64,000 nucleotides of DNA from a bacterium SCSIO 12741 (GCA_024398055.1 CP073749.1:3906594-3970593); one strand, 5' to 3'. Counted from the stretch's first letter, positions 35,995-46,078 are shown. The notes: generated by a model not told the origin, from the letters alone. Made by a program: numbers and translations.

Positions 35995-38823
35995 ATGTCT
36001 GAAAATAGAATTGAGTATGACCTGACCTATCTCTCAGATTCTGAACGAAGAGAAATTGCCTTAGAAATCTACAATCATTCAGAAGATGCGCATGCTGAGT
36101 TAAATTCGGAAACCGGAGGTCCGGACCTCTTTGAACGAGACGAAGTACTCGACTATTATATGGTCGCCAAAATATATGGAGATAAGGATATTTCGGTCCA
36201 AGAAATTCGCGAAACCGCCGATCATTATATCGATTCCTATAAACCATCACGATACGTCATATTTTATTTTGATGAAATACATGGAGATAAGGAATTGGAG
36301 ATTGCCAACTATCTTACAAACATCCGTGGGATTGAACTCCAGCAGTTCTCACCCGTATGGATTCAACATACGTTGAACGATGCTCCTCAAATTGCTCAAA
36401 AGTTCAATCTGAAAAGTCGTGGTTATCCAGGAAATGAATTTTTGGTTAATATAAACAAGGACTTTCTCATTCAAAAATATAGCTCATTTGTTCAATCGCA
36501 AGAGTACTATTTTGAAAAGGCAAGAGAGGCACTGAAAAGATGCATGCCTCACGAGGATACGTCCAGTGGATTTGCTGGATTTATTGATTTACAGGCAGCA
36601 ATAGAAAATCCAACCATCGAACAATACGCAGAACTGAAGGTTCTTTGGAAGTCTAGAGGAGATTTAAGCCCTACAGGATTTGAACTATTTCTGGACGAAA
36701 AGAATAGCTCCTTATCAACTTTATACAGGAAAATCAATACTCTGATAGCCTATGCCGATACCAATGGCCTTCATAAACAGGAATTTAACCTCTATAAGGA
36801 TAAACGGGCGATTGCTAAAATAGGACCGAGGCAGCATCATTTGATTCCCCATTTTATTGATTATGCTCTGGATGGATTTAAAAGCACCTCTAAAACGAAA
36901 CACAGGGCATTTAATCAAATTCTCGATTACCTGAATGATCCAATAAAGCGATTCAATATTGCTTCCAAACCGCACCGGGAGAAAATATTTAACTATTTCA
37001 TCGGGACAAAATTTTCCGAAAATGACTTTCATATTAAACTAAAAGAGTATTTCGATCAATTCGATTTTCTTGTAACCAACCCGGAGAATGTTACCGCTTT
37101 TTACACCCGAATTATCTACGATCCAACATTCAAAAAACTATGGTTAGGTTCGACCATTCCTCGTCGTCGTCTTTCAAAGAGCAATGAGGAAGATGAAGGA
37201 ATCGACACAAACGGCGAGCAAGAGCTTGATCGTCGAGAAAACATTCCCTTTCATTTGGATCAGGTGGAAGAGGTTGATCGATTAAACCGCGATCGAATTG
37301 CCAAATCGTTGACCGGCCTTTTGAACAATCAAATTTTCAACTCAAAGGGAGCTTCTAAGGATAAGGATCACTCCTTTATGATTCACCTTCAAGGTGCCTG
37401 GGGAGATGGGAAATCTACTTTCCTCAAGTTAATTGAAAAAAATCTCGATACAGAAGAGAACAAGTGGATTGTTATTCATTTCAATGCCTGGCAACACCAG
37501 CATGTCAATCCTCCCTGGTGGCCCTTTCTGGATCAGATTTATAATCAGGCAATTGGGGGAATGAAAGGCTATTCAAAAGCTAAAATGTTTGGATTCGAAT
37601 CTTTAAGAAGGTTATTCAACCCTAAGTTTGTATATAGGTCTCTCAGCTTTCTTGGGTTTGTTTTATTGATATACCTCATGTATATTTTCTTTCCTGAAAT
37701 TATGTCTTGGGCGAGTGAAGGTCTCAAGTCTCCATTAAAATCTCACCCTAACTCTGAAAACCTTATCTATTTCTCGAAAATAGTTGGCTCAATGACCGCA
37801 ATTGGTGGGGTGCTCTACACACTTTCCCAATTTGTTATTCGACCCGTTTTTATCAAGTCCCCTGACACTGCCAAATCATTTATGCAGAATGTACATGATC
37901 CTATGATGAAAATTAAGAAGCATTTTGAGTCATTGATCAAAAACATCGAACAATCAGGTTATCACACAGCTATTTTTATTGATGATATAGATCGATGCAA
38001 TTCGACCTTTGCCGTTGAACTTCTTGAAGGAATACAAACACTCTACAAGGAGAAAAAGGTGCTTTACATCGTAGCTGGGGACAAACACTGGATCAGTACC
38101 TGTTTTGAAAATCATTACAAAGACTTCACCGGAATAGTACGAGAACCCGGGCACCGATTGGGGTACTTTTTTATAGAAAAAGCCTTTCAACTATCGGTAA
38201 GACTGCCGCAAGTTACCGGAAGTACAAAAGAAGAATACTGGAACTTCATATTGGACCCACAAGGAAAGTACAAGCAAAAAGAAGAAGTAAAAGAGGCAAT
38301 AGAAATGACTGATGAGTTAAAGGATGAAATAAAATCCTTTGCCAAAAAGGAGATAAAAAAGGATTCACTTAAACCCTCACAACAAACAAAGAATGTTCAA
38401 GAGAAATTCGGAATTTCTATGGCAGATGCCAAGAATGCCTTGTTTGAATCTTTAGATGAGGACACCGAAGAATTGGGGCATTTGTTTCAAAATCATCACG
38501 ACCTAATTGAGGCTAACCCAAGGAGCATAAAGCGGCTGGCCAATCAGTATAGCATGTACAGAAATATCCTTTGGGAGGAGGATATCAATCCAGACATTGA
38601 TAAACTATTTCGATGGATTATACTTCAAAACAATTATCCGATTTATACCGATACGGTTGAACGAGATTCAACTCTATATACGAGTGAAGGCCTACCAAAA
38701 GAACTGGAAGGGTTGAAATCAAATGAGCATTGGAAAATGCTGGTCAACGATCCTGATGACAAAAAGGGAGGTTCCTTAATATGGGCAGACGTAGCTCAAT
38801 TTCTCGGTAAAGAGACTAACTAA
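35995..38823 (+). CDS. KAP family P-loop NTPase with large unrecognised N-terminal region
   Basis: 942 residues. Residues 1-450 match no domain I know. The KAP domain starts near 460: Walker A GAWGDGKST (467-475), two membrane segments inserted after it (about 545-575 and 595-620), Walker B IFIDDIDRC (660-668) and ARG/sensor-like motif SIKRLANQYSMYRN near 840. KAP NTPases are membrane-associated signalling ATPases found in defence systems. Here it is convergent with hsdS and overlaps it by 8 bases, beside a type I R-M operon. Codon use seems more AT-rich than the flanking housekeeping genes (by eye). Likely a phage-defence effector or sensor; mechanism unknown. Confidence 0.85.
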   Translation: MSENRIEYDLTYLSDSERREIALEIYNHSEDAHAELNSETGGPDLFERDEVLDYYMVAKIYGDKDISVQEIRETADHYIDSYKPSRYVIFYFDEIHGDKELEIANYLTNIRGIELQQFSPVWIQHTLNDAPQIAQKFNLKSRGYPGNEFLVNINKDFLIQKYSSFVQSQEYYFEKAREALKRCMPHEDTSSGFAGFIDLQAAIENPTIEQYAELKVLWKSRGDLSPTGFELFLDEKNSSLSTLYRKINTLIAYADTNGLHKQEFNLYKDKRAIAKIGPRQHHLIPHFIDYALDGFKSTSKTKHRAFNQILDYLNDPIKRFNIASKPHREKIFNYFIGTKFSENDFHIKLKEYFDQFDFLVTNPENVTAFYTRIIYDPTFKKLWLGSTIPRRRLSKSNEEDEGIDTNGEQELDRRENIPFHLDQVEEVDRLNRDRIAKSLTGLLNNQIFNSKGASKDKDHSFMIHLQGAWGDGKSTFLKLIEKNLDTEENKWIVIHFNAWQHQHVNPPWWPFLDQIYNQAIGGMKGYSKAKMFGFESLRRLFNPKFVYRSLSFLGFVLLIYLMYIFFPEIMSWASEGLKSPLKSHPNSENLIYFSKIVGSMTAIGGVLYTLSQFVIRPVFIKSPDTAKSFMQNVHDPMMKIKKHFESLIKNIEQSGYHTAIFIDDIDRCNSTFAVELLEGIQTLYKEKKVLYIVAGDKHWISTCFENHYKDFTGIVREPGHRLGYFFIEKAFQLSVRLPQVTGSTKEEYWNFILDPQGKYKQKEEVKEAIEMTDELKDEIKSFAKKEIKKDSLKPSQQTKNVQEKFGISMADAKNALFESLDEDTEELGHLFQNHHDLIEANPRSIKRLANQYSMYRNILWEEDINPDIDKLFRWIILQNNYPIYTDTVERDSTLYTSEGLPKELEGLKSNEHWKMLVNDPDDKKGGSLIWADVAQFLGKETN

Positions 38824-40576
38824 ACACCTGTTTTAAACAGCTTTTCATCCAGTCTTCCTGTACTCGATTTTTAAGCTCGATTTGTTCTTCCAGGCGATCG
38901 CATAAGGCCATTAACCCGTTGACTTTTTCGACGATGACTTTTTGTTCAATTAACGGGGCAAAGGGGACTAAGATATTGCGGAGTTTAGTTCCACTGAAAT
39001 TTGCTTGATTCGTCTGAGCAGTAATTTGAGGGTTAATTTGAGTCACTCTACAAATCATCGAGTTAATGTAGTTATTAATATAGACGGGGTCGACAAATTT
39101 CATGACCAATGAAACTTTGATCAAATATGACGCTAATGTGTAGGTAAATCCTTCTCCAAAATAAACACCTGATTTTCCTACTAAGTCGTAGCTATTGGTC
39201 CTATTAAATACGAGATCGTACTTATCCAAATACAGTTTAGGAAGATCCTTGTGATCAGGAGGGATATATTTTAAGTTACCGAAAGTTAATTGTCCTTTTG
39301 AAGTGATGTTTCCCATTCTTAAAACAGGCACATTTTCATCATTATCATTTGTTTTTTGTGATGTCCCATATGCCATGAACTTCACCAATTCACCAAACCT
39401 ACACCAAACCCACCCCTTAGGCAATTCAAACGGAACCTCCTCCGGGAGAATAGGAGGCAGGGTTCTTTCTTTTCGAATCTTTCCTTCTTTTACCAATCGG
39501 GCCTTCTCTTTTTGAATGCGCGTTAAAAGCTCCGAAGCAGGCTCCATTGGGGGCTCCTGAGCCTGACGAATGGAACGCCAATGAGCCGTCAACTTCCCTT
39601 GAACCGCCAATTGCAAAATCGTCTCCCGAAGTTTTTGTACGTTGGTTTTTTCGGTAAAAAAAGTGCCCAAATGCTGTTGGACCATCTCCCAATCTCGTTG
39701 AAGTTCTGTGTCTTGAGACTGAGATAAACGACGTAGGGCAGAGGTAACCCAGTTCTCCTTAAGCTGAACTCTTTTTTGGGTCAAGTTTTCCAGTTGATTG
39801 ACTTCATCAAAAAGTTGGTTTACGATGTGGACAATAACCTTTTGTTCTTCGATTGGAGGAATAGGAATCTCTATCGGTCTCAATCTCCCTACCGAGATAT
39901 TGGCAATATTCGTTGTTTGACTTGAACTTAATATCAAATTTGTTCTAGTTGAAGGTGCTTTAAGAAAAAAGGCTAAATAATTGGAATCAACTTTGTATGG
40001 ACGAATAGCGGAAATAAAACCACCCAATGTATACTCACGATTCATTTGATTGTCAATCAATGCGACTTTCCCAACTAACTCTTTGCTATTAGCCATAGAC
40101 ATAATTACATCCCCAAGCCTTAAAATCTGGTCATCTCTCTTGACGAATTTTCGATTGACATAGATTAAATCATCCCAATCAACCTTCTCTTGTACGTTAG
40201 CTGTTCTAAGACATGGAATGTTTTCCGAAGAATCAATTATAGATTTTTCAGAGCTTGGAAAGGTAACTCCCCTGACTATTTCAACAATATTTCCAAGAGG
40301 TACTACTTTCCATTTTTTTGGTTTCTTTGATTTTGGATAGATATTATAGGCAAGTTGTATTTCTTCAGTTCTCCTTATTTTTCCTAGCTTTACTAACCGA
40401 ACTTTTTCCTCTTGAATCTTTTTCAATAAATCTGAAGCTGATTCGATGTCAGGATTTTGCCGCCTCCATTCCGAGGTCAACTTTCCTTCAATTGCCAATT
40501 GTAAAATCAACCCCCTCAACTCTTGAGCATTTTTAGGATGAAGGGTTAAAGCCTTAAAGTGTTTCAACAATTCCAT
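38816..40576 (-). CDS. hsdS: Type I restriction-modification specificity subunit HsdS
   Basis: 586 residues, with two target recognition domains (about 95-245 and 385-545), each followed by a helical spacer (IPIPPIEEQKVIVHIVNQLFDEV; VPFAPLIEQKVIVEKVNGLMALCDRLEEQI). The N-terminus and the middle carry an internal repeat: LQLAIEGKLTSEWR near 27 and LQLAVQGKLTAHWR near 325, each followed by a SELLxxIQxEKxRLVKxGKIRK segment. This is the two-fold HsdS design in which each TRD reads half of a bipartite DNA site. The start lies 4 bases after hsdM. Confidence 0.96.
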   Translation of the reverse strand: MELLKHFKALTLHPKNAQELRGLILQLAIEGKLTSEWRRQNPDIESASDLLKKIQEEKVRLVKLGKIRRTEEIQLAYNIYPKSKKPKKWKVVPLGNIVEIVRGVTFPSSEKSIIDSSENIPCLRTANVQEKVDWDDLIYVNRKFVKRDDQILRLGDVIMSMANSKELVGKVALIDNQMNREYTLGGFISAIRPYKVDSNYLAFFLKAPSTRTNLILSSSQTTNIANISVGRLRPIEIPIPPIEEQKVIVHIVNQLFDEVNQLENLTQKRVQLKENWVTSALRRLSQSQDTELQRDWEMVQQHLGTFFTEKTNVQKLRETILQLAVQGKLTAHWRSIRQAQEPPMEPASELLTRIQKEKARLVKEGKIRKERTLPPILPEEVPFELPKGWVWCRFGELVKFMAYGTSQKTNDNDENVPVLRMGNITSKGQLTFGNLKYIPPDHKDLPKLYLDKYDLVFNRTNSYDLVGKSGVYFGEGFTYTLASYLIKVSLVMKFVDPVYINNYINSMICRVTQINPQITAQTNQANFSGTKLRNILVPFAPLIEQKVIVEKVNGLMALCDRLEEQIELKNRVQEDWMKSCLKQVFS

Positions 40577-40580
40577 AGGT

Positions 40581-42020
40581 CTACTTTAAAGCCTCGTTTA
40601 GCACAGTCACAATTTCTTGTTGAATGGACGAAATTTGATTTTCTACCTGTTGAAACTCTTCCAACAATTCTTCAGGACTGGCCAAATCATCGCTTTCCTG
40701 GTAGGGATTTTTGATATCCAGGTTGTAGTTGCGGTTTCGGATCTCTTCAGCTGAAATCTTCCAGGCGAATTTTTTAAAAGATTCGTCGTCCCGGTCGTTC
40801 CACCAGGATTTTTCGAGATCAAATTCCTGAATACGAATAGGTTTGCCTTTGTTGTAGCTTTTCACTCCTTCCGGGTAGGGGTGTTCAAAATACCAGATAT
40901 CCTCCGTTGGGTTTCCCTTTTCAAAAAACAATACGTTTGTTTTTATTCCGGTATACGGGTTAAACACCCCGTTGGGTAAGCGTACAATCGTATGGAGGTT
41001 ACATTTGGCCAGCAACTCTTCCTTGATCCGGGTTTTTACGCCTTCACCAAACAATGAGCCATCAGGCAATACCACCGCACAGCGTCCTCCTTTTTTGAGT
41101 ACACGGATAATCAAAGCGAGAAATAAATCAGCGGTTTCTTTGGTACGAAATTTTTGAGGAAAATTGGTTTCCGTTCCGTCTTCTTCCACACCTCCAAACG
41201 GTGGGTTGGTTAAGATAACGTTCACCCGGTCCTTGCTACTCCAGTCGGCATAGGGTCGGGTCAACAGGTTGCCCCGTTTTACCGCAGGAACATCAAATCC
41301 GTGTAACATTAGGTTGGTCGTACAGAGTAGGTGAGGGAGGGGCTTTTTTTCTATACCTCGAATACTTGCTTGTAGTTTGGCTTCGTCCTTGTCGTTTTTT
41401 ACCAGCTTCTTTTTGTGGTCAATCGAGCAAGTCAAAAAACCACCTGTTCCACAAGCTGGGTCCAAAACACTTTCGTCCAGTTGCGGATCAACAATATCCA
41501 CCATAAACTGGGTGACCGCTCTCGGGGTGTAATATTCACCCGAAGACCCGGCACTTTGAAGCTCCTTGAGAATAGTTTCGTAAATGTCGTTAAACAAATG
41601 ACGTTCGCTAGTACTGTTAAAATCAATTTTATTGATCTGGTTGATGACCTGTCGAAACAAGGTCCCATTTTTCATGTAGTTGTAGGTATCTTCAAATATC
41701 GAGCGAATGATGTGGGCTTGAGGGCTGGTTTTAATATCTAACTCCTTGAGCGTAGGGAACAGTTCGTTGTTGATGAACTCCATCAGGTCGTCACCAGTTA
41801 ACCCTTCCTCGTCAGAGGCCCAATTTTGCCATTTGAGGTCTTCAGGAATAGGGCTTTTGTAGTTGTTTAGCGTGATTGCCCATTCTTCCTCCTTGTCAGC
41901 AAAGATTTTCATAAACAGCATCCACACCATTTGCGAAATGCGCTGGGCATCGCCGTCTACTCCAGAATCTTTCCGCATAATATCGCGGATACCTTTGATG
42001 TTTGTTGTGATTGTACTCAT
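40581..42020 (-). CDS. hsdM: Type I restriction-modification DNA methyltransferase HsdM
   Basis: 479 residues. SAM-binding DPACGTGGFL (187-196) and catalytic NPPFGG (272-277) of N6-adenine methylases; the N-terminal helical HsdM_N domain (about 1-125) and a helical tail with coiled coil. It methylates the host recognition sites, with HsdS. The ATG overlaps the stop of the upstream gene by 4 bases (translational coupling). Confidence 0.97.
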   Translation of the reverse strand: MSTITTNIKGIRDIMRKDSGVDGDAQRISQMVWMLFMKIFADKEEEWAITLNNYKSPIPEDLKWQNWASDEEGLTGDDLMEFINNELFPTLKELDIKTSPQAHIIRSIFEDTYNYMKNGTLFRQVINQINKIDFNSTSERHLFNDIYETILKELQSAGSSGEYYTPRAVTQFMVDIVDPQLDESVLDPACGTGGFLTCSIDHKKKLVKNDKDEAKLQASIRGIEKKPLPHLLCTTNLMLHGFDVPAVKRGNLLTRPYADWSSKDRVNVILTNPPFGGVEEDGTETNFPQKFRTKETADLFLALIIRVLKKGGRCAVVLPDGSLFGEGVKTRIKEELLAKCNLHTIVRLPNGVFNPYTGIKTNVLFFEKGNPTEDIWYFEHPYPEGVKSYNKGKPIRIQEFDLEKSWWNDRDDESFKKFAWKISAEEIRNRNYNLDIKNPYQESDDLASPEELLEEFQQVENQISSIQQEIVTVLNEALK

Positions 42021-42760
42021 ACGTGCCTTTCGAACTCATTCCAGTTGATTACCGGAAGCCACAAAGATTGGTATTCGTTCATTAACAATCCACGTACCTG
42101 ACGAACAAATTCTCCCGGTTGATTTCTGTAGTCCTGAATTTGGTTGTAGTGTTCACTTCTATCTACCTCACGCATAATTTTCTCAGCCATTTTAAAAAGG
42201 CTCAATCGGTTGTTGTGATTTTCTTCTACATCCAAATTCGGATTGGATTTCTTGATACGCCGGGGTTCCGAAAAAAGCGTACCCGAATTATCCTTATCGT
42301 TATATATCAGGTAATGATCTCCTGTTAGATTATCGGGAAAATCATTTAACGAAAAGTGCGCTGATCCATCAATGATCGAATGACTCGCAAATCGTCTTTT
42401 GAGCTCTCTACGAGTATGAAACTCTGGAGTCACATACATCACCTTGTTGAAATTCTGGTTTAGTCGAGAGATTTTTTTCAAAAATTGGAACTGCCGTTTA
42501 TCCGCTTTAATCTTGATTTTAAAATAGTTGGAGTTAAACGCATTGTAAAAACGCGGTTGAGGATCATTGATATCAAATAGGTTCGATTTTTTGTATTGTA
42601 AAAAGTAATTTCCCACACAAACGTCGAATCCATAATACCTTCCTTCATTCACCGTATCCGGAAAGAAGGGGAGGTTGGTAATAGATTTGGCTTGAACAAA
42701 TTCGTTGGTGTAGTTAAATGAGAATTGTGTTTCTGAAAACCCACATTTTTGCATAATCAA
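42017..42760 (-). CDS. Unknown protein embedded in type I R-M operon, possible PD-(D/E)xK-like nuclease
   Basis: 247 residues, no signal peptide. I do not recognise a family. Residues 44-58 read GFD, eight residues, then LQYKKS: Asp46 with Gln55-Tyr-Lys57 has the spacing of the D...QxK variant of restriction-endonuclease folds (as in Mrr). PD at 34-35 and Glu39 lie upstream. The rest is basic and Asn/Arg/Phe-rich. It overlaps mrr-like and hsdM starts by 4 bases on each side, so it is fully embedded and co-expressed with the R-M genes. A nuclease or recognition role is inference only. Confidence 0.55.
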   Translation of the reverse strand: MIMQKCGFSETQFSFNYTNEFVQAKSITNLPFFPDTVNEGRYYGFDVCVGNYFLQYKKSNLFDINDPQPRFYNAFNSNYFKIKIKADKRQFQFLKKISRLNQNFNKVMYVTPEFHTRRELKRRFASHSIIDGSAHFSLNDFPDNLTGDHYLIYNDKDNSGTLFSEPRRIKKSNPNLDVEENHNNRLSLFKMAEKIMREVDRSEHYNQIQDYRNQPGEFVRQVRGLLMNEYQSLWLPVINWNEFERHV

Positions 42761-43737
42761 AGAGGAATTAGGGTTTTCTTGAATTGAAGTTTTTCAATAA
42801 GTACTTCGTTTTCGTCATCAAATAGCAGTTTCATTACGTCATCATATTGAAGGATAAATAAATCGACAAACTGCTTTCCGTTAATCAGATTAATTGTTTC
42901 CATGGCTGGATTATTGGCTCCTTCAATAGCTTTTGGGGCAAAATTTGAAAGGGTAATAAAAGTTCCTTGAAAGTCACGTTTTAGTGAACCTCGAAAGTTT
43001 CGAATATCGGTATCGTTTATTTTGTTGCTCTCATATCGTTTTACCTGCACTTGCAGTTTTACTGAAGCCACGCCATTTACTTTCAAAATTCCTTCATAGT
43101 CAATTCCTCTATCGCCAACATGTCCTGTTTCCTGAGTAGCCTCAAATCCCAGGGTCTGCAATAGTTTACTCACCAATAATTCAAATTCGGCAGCATCGAG
43201 GGTCAATATCTTCTTCCTAATGTTCTCTGTGAGTTTAGCCTGATCAAAGGGAATAGTATCCTTTTTTTTAGATTCAGGCACATCAAACCCGGCAGCTTGG
43301 GCAATCTCTTCTACTTGTGATATGGAAAATACAGTCAAGGAACTCTTGAGGGTGTTTTGCAATCCTATAGATAGTTGATATCGATTAACCGTTTGATCAT
43401 TCCATTGAACAGGTATTCGTTCATAGAAAGTAAAATCGTCTTTTTCGAAGTATGGATTTCCCGTTGCCTTGCCCACAATAAGTCGACCATCACGATAGGT
43501 AGAAACGACAATGTCACCTTCCTTAATGTGGTTCCAAAATCGAAATATTTGCCCTGCATTTTGATAAGTACGGGCATCTCCATTATCGGGAAACAATCGA
43601 CGATGTTCTTGAATAAAGTAATCTCGTGAATGGGGTTCTGCCGGAATTTTGTCCAACCAACCAATCGCTGCAAATCTTCTATCTTTAAAGATTTGAGTGT
43701 ATTCGCCCCAAAGGGCACGAATAAAATAGGCTTTCAT
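42757..43737 (-). CDS. Mrr-like restriction endonuclease with EVE/PUA-like N-terminal domain
   Basis: 326 residues. C-terminal half (about 175-300) is an Mrr catalytic domain: ...AAEFELLVSKLLQTLGFEATQETGHVGDRGID (Asp213), LQVQVKRY (Gln231, Lys233), NFRGSL and GTFITLSNFAPKA. The N-terminal half (about 1-145) has FAAIGWLDKIP, WNHIKEGDIVVSTYRDGRLIVGKATG and ERIPVQWND, a layout resembling EVE/PUA-type readers of modified bases. Together this suggests a type IV-like, modification-dependent nuclease, consistent with its place between hsdR and hsdM. The C-terminal call is strong; the N-terminal one is tentative. It is linked to neighbours by 1- and 4-base gaps or overlaps. Confidence 0.82.
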   Translation of the reverse strand: MKAYFIRALWGEYTQIFKDRRFAAIGWLDKIPAEPHSRDYFIQEHRRLFPDNGDARTYQNAGQIFRFWNHIKEGDIVVSTYRDGRLIVGKATGNPYFEKDDFTFYERIPVQWNDQTVNRYQLSIGLQNTLKSSLTVFSISQVEEIAQAAGFDVPESKKKDTIPFDQAKLTENIRKKILTLDAAEFELLVSKLLQTLGFEATQETGHVGDRGIDYEGILKVNGVASVKLQVQVKRYESNKINDTDIRNFRGSLKRDFQGTFITLSNFAPKAIEGANNPAMETINLINGKQFVDLFILQYDDVMKLLFDDENEVLIEKLQFKKTLIPL

Positions 43738-43738
43738 G

Positions 43739-46078
43739 TTAAGCAGATTTGTACAGTTCAGTTTCTAATTCGTTGATGGCCCTCTCAAATGCCTCTTTAT
43801 TACCAAAAGCCTTAACAATTTCTACCGGTGAACCTATCTCGTTTAGTGGTCTTACTTTAAGAATTGATCCTTTTTCAATGGAGCCAATTCCTTCATCCTC
43901 GTATTTATCCAATAAACTTTCTATGACCTTTTTAGCAACCGGTCCATATTTTGAAAAGTAATTGCGTTTTCGCACGGCGTTGGCCCTTTCCTTTCGGGTG
44001 AGGGGAGGTTGGCCGAATGCAACGTGACAAATTAGGTCAAAGGCATCCATATCTTTTCCAACTTCTTCACGAAGTGCCTCAAACAAAACACCGTGTTCCG
44101 TGAGCTCAGTAATTAACTCCTCCTTCTTTTCTGTTTCGCTCCATTTATTTAAAAAGGCCTCTAAGGAGGAAAACTCTTTTTTGATATTGGTTCGGGTATA
44201 GTCCTTCAGGGACTCGGTTATGAGCTTACCGTCTTTACCATAGTATTGAACCTGTTCTCGAACTACATCAATGGGAACATTGTTCACATAATATTTGGGC
44301 ACTCCTGGAAGGGGATCTGAAATGATTACATCATCTCGGCCGCCTTTTGGTTTGGAATCACCGTCTCCAGGAATCTCTGGGGGAACCACGGAATCTCCTG
44401 TTGCTGGTTCATAAATCTGTACAGGATCACCATCAAAATCAGGATCGGCAAATAAATTTGTCGCCTTTTTGAAGTCCATAATGGTGAAAAAGACCTTTCC
44501 TTCAGCTTCTCTAATCCGCGTTCCTCGGCCAACAATCTGTTTAAATTCAGTGGTTGATTTTATGGTTGAATCCAAGACAATCAGTTTAACCATTTTGGTG
44601 TCAATACCAGTGGTCAACATTTTTGACGTCGTTGCGATAACAGGAAACCTTTCTTCTACATCGATGAAATTATCCAGTTCCTGTTTTCCCACTTGATCAT
44701 CACCGGTAATTTTCACCACATAATTCCTATGTTTAGCAACCAGATCAGCATTTTCGTTGATCAAGGCCTGCCTCATTCTGTTGGCGTGGTTAATATCATC
44801 GCAGAAGATGATAGTTTTCGAAAAACGATCGGTGTTTTTCAAAAACTCAGAGACCTTGTGAGCAACGAGTTCGGTGCGTTCATCAATGACTAGGTTTCGG
44901 TCGTAATCCGTTAGGTTATAAATGCGGTCAATGATCTCGTTTCCATATTTGTCTAACATTCCTTTGGTTGGCCGCCAACCGTCATCAACCGATGTAGCTA
45001 TTCGTACTACTTTATAAGGTGCAAGGAATCCGTCATCAATTCCTTGTTTCAAGGAATAGGTATAAACCGGATCTCCGTAGTAGTCAATATTAGAAACCCT
45101 CTTGGTCTCTTTGGGAGTTGCCGTCATTCCAATTTGTGTCGCTCCTTCGAAGTAGTCCAATACCTCTCTCCAGGCAGAGTCCTCAGAAGCACTCCCTCGG
45201 TGACACTCATCAATCACAACCAAGTCGAAAAAATCACGGCTGAAATGCTTGTATGCATTCATAGCCTCTTCATTACCAGTTAAGCCTTGATAAAGAGCGA
45301 AATAAACCTGGTAAGACTTGTCGATCTTTCGATGTTTGATAATGTGCATGATATCGTTACCGAAAGGGGAGAAGTCGCCATTTTTAGTTTGGGATAACAA
45401 TGCATTTCTGTCCGCAAGAAAAAGGATCCGTTTTTTTATTCCCCCTTTCCAAAGTCTCCAGATGATATTAAAGGCCGTAAACGTTTTACCTGTTCCTGTG
45501 GCCATAACCAAGAGGATTCGGTTTTGGCCATTGGCGACGGCTTCCAAAGTCCTGTTGATGGCATTCATCTGGTAGTACCTTGGTTCCAACCCGCCTTCTT
45601 CAGAATAATATCCTTGTTCCAGTACTTTTCTTGGTTCAGGATCATCAAGTCCTTTGAACCTTAAGTACTTGTTCCATAAAGTCTCGGGTGATGGAAATTC
45701 GCCTAATGCGATTTCAGTTTCAATGTTTTCAGAAACCGTTTTATCGTGAAAGACAAATGAATCTCCATTTGAGGTAAAAACGAAGGGAATTTGAAGAATA
45801 TCAGAATACTCTAACGCTTGTTGCATACCCGTTCCCACAGGCTGCTTGTTATCTTTTGCTTCAATAATGGCGATTGGCTCATTATCGCGGAAGTATAAGA
45901 TGTAATCAGCTCGTTTCCGTTTTCCACGGGTATTCATTTTTCCCTGAACGATAATACGCCCATCGGTAAATGACTTTTCCTCACGCACTTGGGATTTCAT
46001 ATCCCAACCTGCTTCGGCTAGTGCTGGGTTGATGAATTTGGTGCAGATATCCCTTTCAGAAAGGTTCTTCTTGTTCAT
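43739..46078 (-). CDS. hsdR: Type I restriction enzyme subunit HsdR
   Basis: 779 residues, EcoEI/EcoAI-like. N-terminal endonuclease motifs: Asp58 and EAK (73-75). SF2 helicase motor: ATGTGKT (193-199), DECH box (290-293), TATPKET, TGIDTKM and QIVGRGTRI. The C-terminal part contains an HsdR/EcoEI_R_C-like helical domain. It translocates DNA and cuts at random sites away from the recognition site, with HsdM and HsdS. It is first in the R-M transcription unit, after ORF6N. Confidence 0.96.
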   Translation of the reverse strand: MNKKNLSERDICTKFINPALAEAGWDMKSQVREEKSFTDGRIIVQGKMNTRGKRKRADYILYFRDNEPIAIIEAKDNKQPVGTGMQQALEYSDILQIPFVFTSNGDSFVFHDKTVSENIETEIALGEFPSPETLWNKYLRFKGLDDPEPRKVLEQGYYSEEGGLEPRYYQMNAINRTLEAVANGQNRILLVMATGTGKTFTAFNIIWRLWKGGIKKRILFLADRNALLSQTKNGDFSPFGNDIMHIIKHRKIDKSYQVYFALYQGLTGNEEAMNAYKHFSRDFFDLVVIDECHRGSASEDSAWREVLDYFEGATQIGMTATPKETKRVSNIDYYGDPVYTYSLKQGIDDGFLAPYKVVRIATSVDDGWRPTKGMLDKYGNEIIDRIYNLTDYDRNLVIDERTELVAHKVSEFLKNTDRFSKTIIFCDDINHANRMRQALINENADLVAKHRNYVVKITGDDQVGKQELDNFIDVEERFPVIATTSKMLTTGIDTKMVKLIVLDSTIKSTTEFKQIVGRGTRIREAEGKVFFTIMDFKKATNLFADPDFDGDPVQIYEPATGDSVVPPEIPGDGDSKPKGGRDDVIISDPLPGVPKYYVNNVPIDVVREQVQYYGKDGKLITESLKDYTRTNIKKEFSSLEAFLNKWSETEKKEELITELTEHGVLFEALREEVGKDMDAFDLICHVAFGQPPLTRKERANAVRKRNYFSKYGPVAKKVIESLLDKYEDEGIGSIEKGSILKVRPLNEIGSPVEIVKAFGNKEAFERAINELETELYKSA

